Assembly: GCF_900580675.1 (NCBI RefSeq)
Contig: NZ_UTBG01000054.1
Location: 1-64,000 of the forward strand
Source of the DNA: Pseudomonas viridiflava
Lineage (GTDB): Bacteria > Pseudomonadota > Gammaproteobacteria > Pseudomonadales > Pseudomonadaceae
Length of the DNA stretch: 64,000 nucleotides
Direction of reading: 5' to 3'
In this document: piece by piece, positions 15,587-25,060 of the stretch
Layout: every line of letters begins with the position of its first letter
How positions within the stretch are numbered: the first letter of the stretch is position 1
The notes under the pieces: model-generated
What the model was told of the DNA's origin: nothing
The model's input: the letters and a program-made list of their open reading frames with translations, nothing else
Databases searched by the model: none
Program-made: the position numbers and the translations under genes

Positions 15587-16150
15587 ATGGCTTTTTTGAC
15601 TCGCAAGGAATACGGCACGCTCAAAGGCTGGTCCAAGCAGCACATCAGCAAGCTGATACTCAATAATCGCTTGGTTTTGGATGAGGCAGGTTTGATCGAT
15701 GTTGATGCTAGCGAGCAGTTCCTGGCGCTGACACGTGACCCAAGCAAAGTAGGGGTGACCGCTCGCCATAAGCAAGACAAGCAGGCAGCAACCCAAACGC
15801 CTGCGTTATCTGTACATCAGCCGGCTAGTAGCGGGCAGCCAATTATTCCCGATTACCAACGTTCCCGCGCACGTCGTGAGCATGCTCAAGCTGAGCAAAT
15901 TGAAACCCAGGTCCGAAAGGAAAACGGTTCCTTAGTCGAGGCTGAAGTGGTCGATAAAGCGGCATTTGAGGCCGGGCGTATGCTGCGCGATCTTCTACTT
16001 GGCCTGCCGCCTCAAATCGCTTCGGAACTGGTTGCACTCACTGATCCTTGGGAAATCGAAAAGCACCTAACGGCGGCGATCAGAAGAACCCTTGAAGACG
16101 CTGAGCGCATGTCAATCAGCGATCTTTCCCGAGCACTAACCAGGAGCTGA
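15587..16150 (+). CDS. Terminase small subunit (Nu1-like)
   Basis: The 187-aa protein has an N-terminal winged-helix-like segment (LTRKEYGTLKGWSKQHISKL) for DNA recognition, a Gln/Pro linker, a charged helix around RRSRAREHAQAEQIE-like residues, and a C-terminal helical domain ending before the large subunit. ATG 15587 is selected behind TAGGAGG; six upstream codons are open but unsupported. It pairs with the GpA-type large subunit five bases downstream. Confidence 0.85.
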   Translation: MAFLTRKEYGTLKGWSKQHISKLILNNRLVLDEAGLIDVDASEQFLALTRDPSKVGVTARHKQDKQAATQTPALSVHQPASSGQPIIPDYQRSRARREHAQAEQIETQVRKENGSLVEAEVVDKAAFEAGRMLRDLLLGLPPQIASELVALTDPWEIEKHLTAAIRRTLEDAERMSISDLSRALTRS

Positions 16151-16155
16151 CCCTG

Positions 16156-18168
16156 ATGCATTTTCCATACGCTGACGGTGCAGAGGTTTACCGCACAGCG
16201 TATTTTCGAGGCTTGCATCCTGACCCTGACCTCTGGGTCGATGAATGGGCCGATGAATACATGCGAATTCCGCGCAGTGTGGGTGCCGCTGAGCCAGGCC
16301 AATATCGAACATCCCGCACGCCCTATGCCCGTGAGCCGATGCGTTGTTTGTCCCCGGCACACCCTTGCAAGCGAGTCGTCACCATGGTGGCTTCGCAATT
16401 GATGAAAACCCAGATCGCGTTGAACTGGATCGGGGCGCTAATTCATATGTCGCCTTCGAACATTCTGACACTGCTGCCCACCCTTAAACTGGCTTCGCGG
16501 GTTTCGTCTCGGATCAGCAAAACGATAGATGCAACGCCGGTTTTGCGCGAAAGAGTGGCTGCGCCCCGATCGCGTGATGCCAAGAACACCCAGGATACAA
16601 AGGAGTTCGAAGGCGGGACGCTTTATGCGGTAACTGCTGGCTCAGCGGCCAACTTAGCTGAGTTGGCAGCACGGTTTATTTATGGTGATGAGATCGACCG
16701 CTGGGAGGTCGATGTGGGTAATGAAGGCGATCCGGTAAAATTGGCCGAGATCCGGGGCAGTACATTTGGCAGGAAGGCCAAGTTTTACTTCTCCAGTTCA
16801 CCGACCCTCAAGGGCGCCTCCCGTATTGCCGACCTCTTCGCTATGAGCGATCAGCGTTACTACTACGTTCCGTGCCCGCATTGTCAGCACATGCAAGTGC
16901 TTGAGTGGGAAAACCTCAAGTACACGGAGGACTACAGCCAAATCCAATATCTGTGCAACGGGCCTGAATGTGGCGCGCTTATTGACGAACACCACAAGGG
17001 TGAAATGCTTGCTCGCGGGGAGTGGCGTTCCCATGCTGAAGGTGACGGTGAAACCGTTGGTTTTCATCTAAACGCCCTATATGCCCCATTGGGATGGACC
17101 AGTTGGTTGTCGATGGCAAAGGACTACGACGAGGCGCTGGTGAAACAGGCAAGTGGTGATCTAGAAGCGATGCAGGTCTTTTTCAACACGCGTTTAGCGA
17201 AGGTCTGGGACAGTACACAAGAACAGACCAAGGCCAGCGTGCTGCAGGCTCGGGCGTTGCAGGAAGACTACGTGCTTGGCTCTGTACCTAATGGTGCACT
17301 AATGCTGACGGCATCGGTGGATGTGCAGGCCAATCGACTCGAGTTCATGGTCATGGGCTGGGGTGTTGGGATGGAACGTTGGATCATTGATCATCAGGTG
17401 ATCATGGGGAATCCATCGGACGAGCAGACCTGGTCCGCGTTGGACGAAAAGCTAAAAGCGCGATACTGGCACCCATGTGGTGTAGGTTTGACAATTTTGG
17501 CAACTGCCGTCGATACAGGTGGTCACCACACCAACGACGTTTACCAGTTCTGCCGCGTTCGCCGTTGGCGCAATGTCTTTGCCATCAAGGGTGCCAGTAA
17601 GCCAGGTAAGCCGCCGATTGCCCAGCGCCCCTCAATGGTTGACGTAACCTGGCGAGGCCAGACCGAACGCAATGGGGCCGAACTTTGGTTTGTCGGTACC
17701 GACACGGCGAAGGATTGGATTTACAACCGTTATCCATTCGAGTCCGGTCCAGGTGCTTTGCACTTTGCTAAAGATTTGCCTGACGACTTTTTCGCGCAAT
17801 GCGTTGCCGAGCGCAGGATCACCCGTTATGTGAAAAACAAGCCGGTAACGGAATGGATCAAAGGTAAGTCGGAGCGTAACGAAGCCTTAGACCTGATGGT
17901 GTATTGCTTGGCGATGGCGCATTACCTCGGCCTAGACCGATACAAGGAGAGGGATTGGGATCGGGTAGCTCAGGCTCTCGCGCAGTCTGAGCTGTTCGTA
18001 GAGAAACCCTCTTCCAATATCCCGGATGAAGTTAGGGACGTTGAAGGCCCAACGCCGGTTTCAACGTCACAATCCATACAACAACCTGTCGCTCCGGCCG
18101 TCCAACCGCGCCCAGCTGCCCCCCCTCAACGCCGCAGCTCCACCAGCGGTTACCTGAAGAGACGCTGA
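16156..18168 (+). CDS. Terminase large subunit (GpA family)
   Basis: The 670-aa packaging ATPase/nuclease belongs to the lambda gpA family. The ATPase has a degenerate Walker A near VASQLMKTQ and Walker B FIYGDEIDRW (about residues 173-182), followed by the coupling segment FYFSSSPTLKGASRIADLF. A zinc-like CPHCQHM...C pattern is at about 240-275. The C-terminal nuclease part contains acidic positions such as TASVDVQANRLE. The Pro/Ser-rich tail is typical. Full length, no disruption seen. Confidence 0.95.
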   Translation: MHFPYADGAEVYRTAYFRGLHPDPDLWVDEWADEYMRIPRSVGAAEPGQYRTSRTPYAREPMRCLSPAHPCKRVVTMVASQLMKTQIALNWIGALIHMSPSNILTLLPTLKLASRVSSRISKTIDATPVLRERVAAPRSRDAKNTQDTKEFEGGTLYAVTAGSAANLAELAARFIYGDEIDRWEVDVGNEGDPVKLAEIRGSTFGRKAKFYFSSSPTLKGASRIADLFAMSDQRYYYVPCPHCQHMQVLEWENLKYTEDYSQIQYLCNGPECGALIDEHHKGEMLARGEWRSHAEGDGETVGFHLNALYAPLGWTSWLSMAKDYDEALVKQASGDLEAMQVFFNTRLAKVWDSTQEQTKASVLQARALQEDYVLGSVPNGALMLTASVDVQANRLEFMVMGWGVGMERWIIDHQVIMGNPSDEQTWSALDEKLKARYWHPCGVGLTILATAVDTGGHHTNDVYQFCRVRRWRNVFAIKGASKPGKPPIAQRPSMVDVTWRGQTERNGAELWFVGTDTAKDWIYNRYPFESGPGALHFAKDLPDDFFAQCVAERRITRYVKNKPVTEWIKGKSERNEALDLMVYCLAMAHYLGLDRYKERDWDRVAQALAQSELFVEKPSSNIPDEVRDVEGPTPVSTSQSIQQPVAPAVQPRPAAPPQRRSSTSGYLKRR

Positions 18169-18169
18169 T

Positions 18170-18376
18170 ATGTCGTTTACCCCGAAGCACCTCGAAGTCA
18201 TCGAGCGCGCTATTGCACGCGGTGAAAAGACCGTGCGCTACAGCGACCGTACGGTGGAGTACCGCTCCATCGACGAACTACTCAAGGCCCGCGACGAGAT
18301 CCGCACGTCGCTGACCAACGCCGCTGGGCCGCGTTCTCGCGTGATTCGGCTTACCCACGGAGGCAAGGGAATCTAA
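18170..18376 (+). CDS. Head-tail joining protein W (gpW family)
   Basis: The 68-aa protein has two helices and a central YSDRTVEYRSIDELLKARDE segment, the hallmark of lambda gpW, which fills the head-tail connector. It follows terminase by one base and its stop overlaps the portal start (TAATG). Confidence 0.9.
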   Translation: MSFTPKHLEVIERAIARGEKTVRYSDRTVEYRSIDELLKARDEIRTSLTNAAGPRSRVIRLTHGGKGI

Positions 18377-19857
18377 TGGCCCGACATTATCCGACGCTGA
18401 CCCGTAACGGATTCTTGCTGCCGTCGAACATCAAGGCCAGTTACGAAGGCGCCGGGGAGGGCCGTCGTTCGGCCAGTTGGGAAGCCACCGACAACGGTAT
18501 CAACAGCATCAACACCCCGGCACTGCGCAACCTGCGTGCGCGTTCTCGGGCGGCAGTACGCAACGACCCGTATGCGTTCAACGTCATCGACAAGCGCGTC
18601 AGCAACCTGATCGGCACCGGCATCACGCCCAGGCCAACCACGGATGACGCGGCACTGCGCAAGTTGAAGCAGCAGCTTTGGGACGACTGGGTGGATGAGG
18701 CGGACGCCGATGAGCTGACCGATTTCTACGGCATGCAGGCCCTGGTGGCGCGCACCGTTGAAACGGCTGGTGAGTGTTTTGTGCGGTTACGGCCGCGCGG
18801 ACTGAATGAGGGTTTGGCGGTGCCATTGCAGCTGCAAGCGCTGGCCCCTGAATTTGTTCCTCACGACAAGTTCGAGACGGCCAAAAACGGCAATGTCATC
18901 CGTGCCGGGATTGAGTTCAGCCCTGCCGGCAAGCGTGTGGCGTATTGGATGTATCTGGCGCATCCCCGCGATTCTTCGTCGTTGAATGCTGGTTACAACC
19001 AACTGGTACGCGTACCAGCCGCGCAGGTGCTACATATTTTCGAACCAATGGAGCCGGGGCAGCTGCGTGGCGTGCCGCGCTTGGCGCCGGTGTTGAAGCG
19101 CCTGCGCAGCCTGGACAATTACGACGACGCGGTGCTGTTTCGGCAGGAAGTAGCGAACCTGTTCGCGGGCTTCATCAAGCGCCCGGCACCGGAGGCTACG
19201 CAGCAGCCTCGCGATCCCGTTACTGGCATGCCATTGAATGTTGACCGCGACGGCTTCACGCCTATGGTCGCCTTGGAGCCCGGCACCATGCAGGAGCTGG
19301 GTCCAGGTGAAGAGGTGGAATTCTCCAAGCCACCAGATGCCGGCAACAACTACCCGGATTTTATGCGGCAGCAGCTGATGGCTGCGGCGGCGGGTTCGGG
19401 CACGCCTTACGAGATCCTCACCGGCGACATGCGCGAGATCAACGACCGGGCGCTCCGGGTGGTGCTCAACGAGTTCCGGCGGCGTCTGGAGCAGCTGCAA
19501 TTTGGTGTGTATGTGCATCAGTTGTGTCGCCCGGTGCGGGCGGCCTGGATGGACATGGCGGTGTTGTCCGGTGCCCTGGTGCTTGAGGACTACGCGCAAC
19601 GGCGTCGCGAATACCTGCGCACCCGTTGGGTACCGCAAGGGTGGGCCTACATCCAGCCGGTGCAGGACGTACAGGCGCGGAGCATGGAAGTGAAGGCAGG
19701 CTTTGCGTCGCGCAGCGAAATGGTGCTGCGCACGGGCTACGACGCGGAAACGGTCGACACGGAAAACGCCGCCGATCTCGCCAGGGCGACAAACCTCGGA
19801 CTCAACTACACGACTCTTGAAGCCATCGAGACGATTGATGACAAGGAACAACCATGA
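18376..19857 (+). CDS. Portal protein (lambda gpB family)
   Basis: The 493-aa portal forms the dodecameric ring through which DNA enters the capsid. Features are RAAVRNDPYAFNVIDKRVSN near residue 55, the central VPLQLQALAPEFVPHDK stretch, and the family segment GTPYEILTGDMREINDRALRV near residue 340. Length is normal for gpB. It overlaps gpW by one base and the protease gene by four. Confidence 0.95.
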   Translation: MARHYPTLTRNGFLLPSNIKASYEGAGEGRRSASWEATDNGINSINTPALRNLRARSRAAVRNDPYAFNVIDKRVSNLIGTGITPRPTTDDAALRKLKQQLWDDWVDEADADELTDFYGMQALVARTVETAGECFVRLRPRGLNEGLAVPLQLQALAPEFVPHDKFETAKNGNVIRAGIEFSPAGKRVAYWMYLAHPRDSSSLNAGYNQLVRVPAAQVLHIFEPMEPGQLRGVPRLAPVLKRLRSLDNYDDAVLFRQEVANLFAGFIKRPAPEATQQPRDPVTGMPLNVDRDGFTPMVALEPGTMQELGPGEEVEFSKPPDAGNNYPDFMRQQLMAAAAGSGTPYEILTGDMREINDRALRVVLNEFRRRLEQLQFGVYVHQLCRPVRAAWMDMAVLSGALVLEDYAQRRREYLRTRWVPQGWAYIQPVQDVQARSMEVKAGFASRSEMVLRTGYDAETVDTENAADLARATNLGLNYTTLEAIETIDDKEQP

Positions 19858-20996
19858 GCAAAAAAGCGAAACCTCGCGTTTACGACAAAGCTGGTAAGCA
19901 GGTAAACGTCGCGGACAAAAGCTGGTACACGCTCCAGGCCAGCGGCGAAGCCGAGCAGCGCAATATCGAGATCTTCGTCTACGGCGAGATCGGCGCCTGG
20001 GGCGTCACCGCCAATCAGTTCGTGCAGGATCTGCGCGCCAAGGATGACGGCGTATCACCGGTGATTGTTGCGTTCAACAGTATCGGCGGTGACCTGTTTG
20101 ACGGTCTGGCGATCCACAACGCGCTGTCGCGCTTGGGCGAGCGTTGCACCGGTCGTATTGATGCCCTGGCGGCCAGCGCGGCCAGTGTCGCGGTCTGTGG
20201 CGCTCACCGGGTGGTGATCGCTGCCAACGCGATGTTGATGATTCACAACCCCTACACCTTCACCGGTGGCGATGCGGAAGATTTCCGCCGCGTTGCGGAT
20301 GTACTGGACCAAACGCTGGAAGCGATCATCGCGGCCTACAAGGCCAAGGCGCCGGACATCGACGAGGCCGAGCTTCGGCGCATGGTTAACGCTGAAACCT
20401 GGCTCACGGCCAACGAGGCGGTGGCACTTGGCCTGGCCGATGAAGTGGGGGATGGCCTCAAGGTCAGTGCCTGCCTCGGCCAGGGCAGTGTGCTGCAGCG
20501 GTTTCAGCATGCTCCGCCGGAACTGCTCGCCCAGCTCGATGAAGAGCCAGAGGTGGAATTGCCAGAGCCAAACGATCCACCGGCGCCGGCTCCCGTGGTG
20601 GACGCGGCAAAACTGGCACTGATGGTCACGCAAGGCTGTGCGGCGGCGGGCATCAGCAACCTGGTGGAGCCACTGCTGGCCGCCACCAAGCTCGAAAGCG
20701 AAGCGGTAATCCAGGCGGCACTGACCAAGGCCAAAGCCCTGCACGGTTTGTGCGTTGCCGCACGACTGCCCGAGCTGGCCGGTGAATTCATCACCGCTGG
20801 CCTGGACGAAGCCGCAGTCAGGGCGCGACTGTTCGACAAACTGGTGGGCAGTGGCGGCGGCTTTGAAATCAACAACAGTCTGCCGTTGGACAATGACCCC
20901 GACCCCACGGTCAAGGCCAAGCAGGTCGACACTCAAGCAATCTGGAGCTCCCGTCAGGCGGCTCAGAACGGAAACTCGAAAGGAGCAAGAGCATGA
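19854..20996 (+). CDS. Head maturation protease (S49/ClpP-like), probably with scaffold region
   Basis: The 380-aa protein has a ClpP/SppA-like fold in its first 210 residues: GGDLFDGLAIHNAL, then the nucleophile region DALAASAASVAVCGA near residue 107 and MLMIHNPYTFTGG. The C-terminal about 150 residues are Pro/Glu-linked and helical and could act as scaffold, as lambda gpC/Nu3 does; a separate internal scaffold start was not identified. It lies between portal and decoration protein, the usual order. Confidence 0.92.
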   Translation: MSKKAKPRVYDKAGKQVNVADKSWYTLQASGEAEQRNIEIFVYGEIGAWGVTANQFVQDLRAKDDGVSPVIVAFNSIGGDLFDGLAIHNALSRLGERCTGRIDALAASAASVAVCGAHRVVIAANAMLMIHNPYTFTGGDAEDFRRVADVLDQTLEAIIAAYKAKAPDIDEAELRRMVNAETWLTANEAVALGLADEVGDGLKVSACLGQGSVLQRFQHAPPELLAQLDEEPEVELPEPNDPPAPAPVVDAAKLALMVTQGCAAAGISNLVEPLLAATKLESEAVIQAALTKAKALHGLCVAARLPELAGEFITAGLDEAAVRARLFDKLVGSGGGFEINNSLPLDNDPDPTVKAKQVDTQAIWSSRQAAQNGNSKGARA

Positions 20997-21331
20997 AAAT
21001 TGAATCGATGCACGCGGGCGAGTTCCTGCTGTCCGAGGGCGCCGGCAACATTTCCCGCGAAGCGATCAATGTCGCCGCCGGCGCCGCGCTCGAACCGGGC
21101 CAGATCCTGGGCCTGATCACCGCAACCAGCGAATTCGCGCCGTATAAGCCAACCGCAGAGGATGGTACGGAAAACGCCATCGCGATCCTCTACGGGCCGT
21201 TGAGCGAATCTGATGTAGTAAGGCGCGGTCGTGCCATTGTGCGGCTCGCCGAAGTCAGCGAAGCGCATTTGACCGGCCTCGATCCCGCCGCCGAGAAGGC
21301 CCTGGGCGTCAATCACATCATCGTCCGCTAA
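20993..21331 (+). CDS. Head decoration protein D
   Basis: The 112-aa protein resembles lambda gpD, which stabilises expanded capsids: HAGEFLLSEGAGNISREAIN, then a beta-rich centre with GPLSESDVVRRGRAIVR. The family is recognised from length, composition and place between protease and major capsid. Start overlaps the protease stop by four bases. Confidence 0.88.
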   Translation: MKIESMHAGEFLLSEGAGNISREAINVAAGAALEPGQILGLITATSEFAPYKPTAEDGTENAIAILYGPLSESDVVRRGRAIVRLAEVSEAHLTGLDPAAEKALGVNHIIVR

Positions 21332-21352
21332 GACGATCACCCTGTTTATTCA

Positions 21353-21375
21353 TCCCGCCGAGTGCGGGATTTTTC
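21353..21375 (+). terminator. Hairpin-T-run between decoration and capsid genes
   Basis: ATCCCGC / GCGGGAT followed by TTTTT lies in the 62-bp gap. Partial termination or RNA processing could tune the ratio of head proteins. Similar hairpins sit before other structural genes. Confidence 0.6.
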
Positions 21376-21393
21376 GTTTCTGGAGAGTACCCC

Positions 21394-22389
21394 ATGGCCG
21401 ATATCGCTATTTTTGAAGATGACGCGTTCAGCGTTTCCTCCCTGACCGCTGCAATCAATGATCAGGAATACTTGCCGGGCCGCATCAGCAGCTTGGGCCT
21501 GTTTCGCGAAGAGGGCATCAGCACGATCACCGTTCAGATCGAGAAGGACGGCGACACTCTGGCCCTGGTGCCAGCGGGTGAGCGCGGTGCCTCAGGCCTG
21601 GTGGTCGGCGCGACCAAGCGCCAACTGATCCCTTTCAACACCGTGCACCTGCCGGAACGATTCACCATCAAGGCTGATGAGATCCAGGGTATTCGCGCTT
21701 TTGGCTCGCGAACCGAGTTGCAGTCTGTGCAGGATGTGGTCAACAAGCGTCTGGCAAAGGCTCGCCGTCAACTGGATGCCACTCACGAATTCCAGCGCAT
21801 GGGGGCCTTGAACGGGCAGGTGTTGGATGCTGACGGTAAGACCGTGCTGCTGGACATCTATAAAACCTTCGGCGTCCAGCGCAAAAAACTGCCGATGGGC
21901 CTGGGCAATCCGGACACTGAACTGCGTGTGCGTGCTGGCGAAGCGCTCGACATGCAAGAGGAGGCGCTGGGCAGCATCACCAGCACTGGCTCTCGCGCCT
22001 TTTGCGGCAAGAACTTTTGGAACAAGCTGATCGTCCACAAGTCGGTCAAAGAGACCTATCTCAATACTATGCAGGCCGCGTCCCTGCGCGGCGATGCCCG
22101 TGAAAGCTTCGAGTTCGGCGGGATCGTCTGGGAGCGCTATCGCGGCAAGGTGGCCGGCATTTCGTTCGTCCATGACGATAAGGCTCTGCTGATTCCCGAA
22201 GGTGTTCCTGATCTGTACATCTCGTCCTTCGCACCGGCTGACTACATGGAAACGGTGAACACCCAAGGCATCCCGTACTACAGCAAGATCGAGCCGCTGC
22301 CCTTCAACAAGGGTGTAGCAGGTGAAGCCCAGTCCAACCCGCTGCACCTGTGCACGCGTCCCCTGGCGCAGATCCTGCTGGAACTCTGA
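21394..22389 (+). CDS. Major capsid protein E
   Basis: The 331-aa protein is typical of lambda gpE-family capsid proteins: MADIAIFEDDAFSVSSLTAA at the start, ERFTIKADEIQGIRAFG near residue 90, and a C-terminal GIPYYSKIEPLPFNKGVAGE region. Start ATG 21394 follows GGAGAG. It is the most abundant head protein by analogy. Confidence 0.93.
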   Translation: MADIAIFEDDAFSVSSLTAAINDQEYLPGRISSLGLFREEGISTITVQIEKDGDTLALVPAGERGASGLVVGATKRQLIPFNTVHLPERFTIKADEIQGIRAFGSRTELQSVQDVVNKRLAKARRQLDATHEFQRMGALNGQVLDADGKTVLLDIYKTFGVQRKKLPMGLGNPDTELRVRAGEALDMQEEALGSITSTGSRAFCGKNFWNKLIVHKSVKETYLNTMQAASLRGDARESFEFGGIVWERYRGKVAGISFVHDDKALLIPEGVPDLYISSFAPADYMETVNTQGIPYYSKIEPLPFNKGVAGEAQSNPLHLCTRPLAQILLEL

Positions 22390-22391
22390 TC

Positions 22392-22712
22392 GTGGCGTTT
22401 CGCGATCTGATCGAGGACATCGACGACGTGGTCTTCGAAACCCTGGGCGATTCCGCCCAGATCGAAGGTCGCACCGAGCCGGTGCTGGGCATGTTCATGG
22501 CGCCATGGAAGGCGCCGCAGTTTGGCAAGACCCAAACGGCCATCCGAGAGCCGCGCTTTGAGATCCGCGTTCGTGATTCGGACGGCCTGATCAAAGGCCT
22601 GCGCGTCACTGTCGATCTGCCGGTCCTGGACGGCGGCGGGGAATATGACCTGCTGCAGCTGGAGCCTGGTGGTGACGGCCTGGTGGCCCTGATCTTGAGG
22701 AAGCGTCCATGA
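22392..22712 (+). CDS. Head-tail attachment protein (FII-like)
   Basis: The 106-aa protein begins at GTG 22392 (VAFRDLIEDIDDVVFETLGD), two bases after the capsid stop. A beta-rich body and length near 110 fit the Phage_attach (lambda FII) family, which caps the portal for tail joining. No better start codon is in frame close to the capsid stop. Confidence 0.8.
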   Translation: MAFRDLIEDIDDVVFETLGDSAQIEGRTEPVLGMFMAPWKAPQFGKTQTAIREPRFEIRVRDSDGLIKGLRVTVDLPVLDGGGEYDLLQLEPGGDGLVALILRKRP

Positions 22713-23368
22713 GTGTCGGCAGCTACGCCCAGCAAAAACGCGACGGTGGGTTGATCAACATTCAGCCGTCACTGGCAGACCTGAAGCGCTTTCAGGACTT
22801 CAGCCGGCTGGTGCCAAAGGCAGCAGCTGCTGCACAGCGGCGAGCGATCAACAAAACCCTCGGGTGGCTGCGTACCCACATCGCCAGGGCAGTGGGTAAG
22901 CAAGAGCGCATCGCCATTGGCGCCGTCCGGCAACGTTTGCGGGCTTACCCCACCAGCGGCGGTGCGATGCGCGGCAAGTTGTGGTTCGGCCTCAACGCGA
23001 TCGAGGCCAGCCGCATCGGTAGGGTGCGTCAGACCAGCAGGGGGGTGTCGGTAGCGGGGCGTCGGTATCAGGGTGCGTTTTACAAACAGGTGTACGGCAG
23101 TAGCGCCGATATCTGGATCCGTACTGCCAGCAAGCACTTCAACAGCGATGACTACCCTGAGGCGACTCAGGGCCGTCGGCGCAGTGGTTTCGTTGAGGAA
23201 AACGACAACCGCTTTCCTCTGGCGAAAGCCAAGGTATCGCTGGAGCAAGCCCGGCCGCACTTTGAGGCGTGGATCAAACGCGCCGATGAACAGCTGCTGG
23301 TTGTCCTTGAGCAAGAGCTCAACTACGAACTGCAGAAGTATCTGAAGGGGAGCGCCAATGTCCGATGA
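22709..23368 (+). CDS. Minor tail protein Z-like
   Basis: The 219-aa basic protein contains KAAAAAQRRAINKTLGWLRT and IRTASKHFNSDDYPEATQGR segments as in prophage minor tail protein Z, thought to act in tail completion or joining. It overlaps both neighbours by a few bases, which supports tight coupling at the head-tail boundary. Confidence 0.8.
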   Translation: MSVGSYAQQKRDGGLINIQPSLADLKRFQDFSRLVPKAAAAAQRRAINKTLGWLRTHIARAVGKQERIAIGAVRQRLRAYPTSGGAMRGKLWFGLNAIEASRIGRVRQTSRGVSVAGRRYQGAFYKQVYGSSADIWIRTASKHFNSDDYPEATQGRRRSGFVEENDNRFPLAKAKVSLEQARPHFEAWIKRADEQLLVVLEQELNYELQKYLKGSANVR

Positions 23369-23876
23369 GCCGTTCAGCCTGAGTCAGCTGTACCAGGCTA
23401 TTGAGCAACACCTGACGGAGCATCTGTCGGGCATCAAGGCGGTTGTATTTTGGCCCGATATTCAGGAAAACCAAGGCATTCCACTGCCGTCTGTTTTTCT
23501 CGAAATGGCTGAGTTTGAACCGGGTATCGATAACGGTACTGGCGAATCCAGCCTGGTCTGCAAGTTTGAGGCCCGGATCATTGTTGACCCGATACAAGCC
23601 AATCACCATGAGCAAGCTGTACACCTGGTGTCGCAGTTGGCGGTGCTGCTCCGACAGCAAAGCTGGGGCCTGGAGATCAACGTCGCACAATTTGAGCGAG
23701 CCACTCAGGATTGGACCAAGCCTGAGCTGGATGGCTATGTTGTGTGGGTAGTCGAGTGGACTCACCAAGTCTATTTAGGGGTTGAGGTTTGGCCTTTCCC
23801 TGAAGAGAAGCCCAGCATGCTTAGACTGAACCTTGAAGCGTACCCGGACATTGACAGTCCAGGGGGCGCGCCATGA
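23358..23876 (+). CDS. Phage tail completion protein, uncharacterised
   Basis: The 172-aa protein is predicted alpha/beta (AIEQHLTEHLSGIKAVVFWP onward), with a C-terminal GVEVWPFPEEKPSMLRLN stretch. It is in the position of a tail-terminator or completion protein between Z-like protein and baseplate V. The family was not firmly recognised. It overlaps both neighbours (11 and 4 bp). Confidence 0.75.
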   Translation: MSDEPFSLSQLYQAIEQHLTEHLSGIKAVVFWPDIQENQGIPLPSVFLEMAEFEPGIDNGTGESSLVCKFEARIIVDPIQANHHEQAVHLVSQLAVLLRQQSWGLEINVAQFERATQDWTKPELDGYVVWVVEWTHQVYLGVEVWPFPEEKPSMLRLNLEAYPDIDSPGGAP

Positions 23877-24466
23877 GTTATCAGACGGGCGAGCATGACC
23901 GGATGATCGCGGCCATGTTGATGCCGTGTGTGGTGGTCGGGGTGGATTTGATGGCCCCGGCCGTGCGGGTCAAGTCGGGTGAGTGGGTGAGTGCCTGGGT
24001 GCGCTGGCACAGCCAGGCGGCAGGGAAGGCTCGACACTGGCGTGCGCCGAGCCTGGGCGAGCAGGGGGTTTTGATCAACCCCAGCGGCCAGGCAGGAATG
24101 GGCACGTTTGTACCCGGGCTGTATGGCGGTGCCGGTGCCCCACCAGATAACCGTGATCATGTCGAGGTGTGGCGGTTCGATGATGGCGGCTCCCTGGTCT
24201 ACGACTGGAAGGCCAGGAACTACACCATCACGTTGCCCACGGGCACGGTGACCATCAAAGTAGGTGCGACCGAGGCGGTTGTTACGGATAACGCGGTGAC
24301 GGTCACGACGGCCAACGTCAAGTTGATTGCAGACGTTGCCATTGAAGGTTGTTTGTCCGTCACGAAAAACGTAGCGGTCCAGGGCGCTTTGCATGCGGTG
24401 AAAGACATCACCAGTGCCGGCAAGATCATCGACGCCGGCGGCAACAGCGCGAACCACAAACACTAG
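23873..24466 (+). CDS. Baseplate assembly protein V (spike)
   Basis: The 197-aa protein matches P2 gpV, the central membrane-piercing spike: an OB-fold N-terminal part (ARHWRAPSLGEQGVLINPSG), then an extended beta-helix of TVTIKVGATEAVVTDNAVTV type, and a His-rich tip (NHKH) that can bind iron. It is the first baseplate gene of the contractile tail. Confidence 0.93.
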   Translation: MSYQTGEHDRMIAAMLMPCVVVGVDLMAPAVRVKSGEWVSAWVRWHSQAAGKARHWRAPSLGEQGVLINPSGQAGMGTFVPGLYGGAGAPPDNRDHVEVWRFDDGGSLVYDWKARNYTITLPTGTVTIKVGATEAVVTDNAVTVTTANVKLIADVAIEGCLSVTKNVAVQGALHAVKDITSAGKIIDAGGNSANHKH

Positions 24467-24481
24467 TCGTTCAATTTCACA

Positions 24482-24506
24482 GGCCCGCCGCGTGCGGGCT
24501 TTTTTG
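24482..24506 (+). terminator. Hairpin-T-run after gene V
   Basis: GCCCGC / GCGGGC followed by a six-T run lies between V and the next small gene. It may attenuate transcription within the tail operon. Confidence 0.55.
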
Positions 24507-24521
24507 TGCCCGGGAGAAACC

Positions 24522-24728
24522 ATGGCCAAGACTTCTGAGACACCCGTTGCCGGCGCTGGGTCTGGCTCAACGTTTCGCGACAAGCTCTATACCTCTCGCA
24601 CCCTGATTCTGCCCGACAGTGGCCGCGCTCTTGTGGTCCTCAAGCAGCATGTGTCGGTGCCGGCAACTGACGCTGAAGCGCTGGATTACCTCAAATCCAA
24701 CGAGGAATTCGAACTACTGCAGGAGTGA
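24522..24728 (+). CDS. Small protein between baseplate genes V and W
   Basis: The 68-aa protein (MAKTSETPVAGAGSGSTFRD then TLILPDSGRALVVLKQHV) is found at this site in related tail operons as I remember, with no known function. ATG 24522 is preceded by CGGGAGAAACC. Its stop is close to the W start. Confidence 0.7.
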   Translation: MAKTSETPVAGAGSGSTFRDKLYTSRTLILPDSGRALVVLKQHVSVPATDAEALDYLKSNEEFELLQE

Positions 24729-24733
24729 CCTTG

Positions 24734-25060
24734 ATGATCGGAATGGACCGCCACACCGGCCAGCCCATTTCGGGCACTGCGCATTTGCGGCAGAGCATCG
24801 CTGACATTTTGAGCACTCCTCTGGGCAGTCGCCGGCAGCGGCCGGAGTACGGCAGCAAGTTGCGTCGCTACGTGGACTTGCCGGTTAACGAGGGCTGGAA
24901 AGGGGCTGTCCAGGCCGAGGCGAGCAGGGCGTTAGGCCGCTGGGAGCCCCGCCTGAAACTGGAGCGCGTTCAGGCCGTTTCTGTCCTGGGCGGCCTGATC
25001 AAGATCCAGGTCACCGGTGTTTATCTGGGCGAAAGCGTGCTGGTGGAGGTAAGTGTATGA
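24734..25060 (+). CDS. Baseplate wedge protein W (gp25-like)
   Basis: The 108-aa protein matches P2 gpW/T4 gp25: LRQSIADILSTPLGSRRQRP is the defining segment. ATG 24734 lies about 9 nt after AGGAG; a GTG at 24725 overlapping the previous stop is the alternative. gp25-type proteins anchor sheath to baseplate. Confidence 0.92.
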   Translation: MIGMDRHTGQPISGTAHLRQSIADILSTPLGSRRQRPEYGSKLRRYVDLPVNEGWKGAVQAEASRALGRWEPRLKLERVQAVSVLGGLIKIQVTGVYLGESVLVEVSV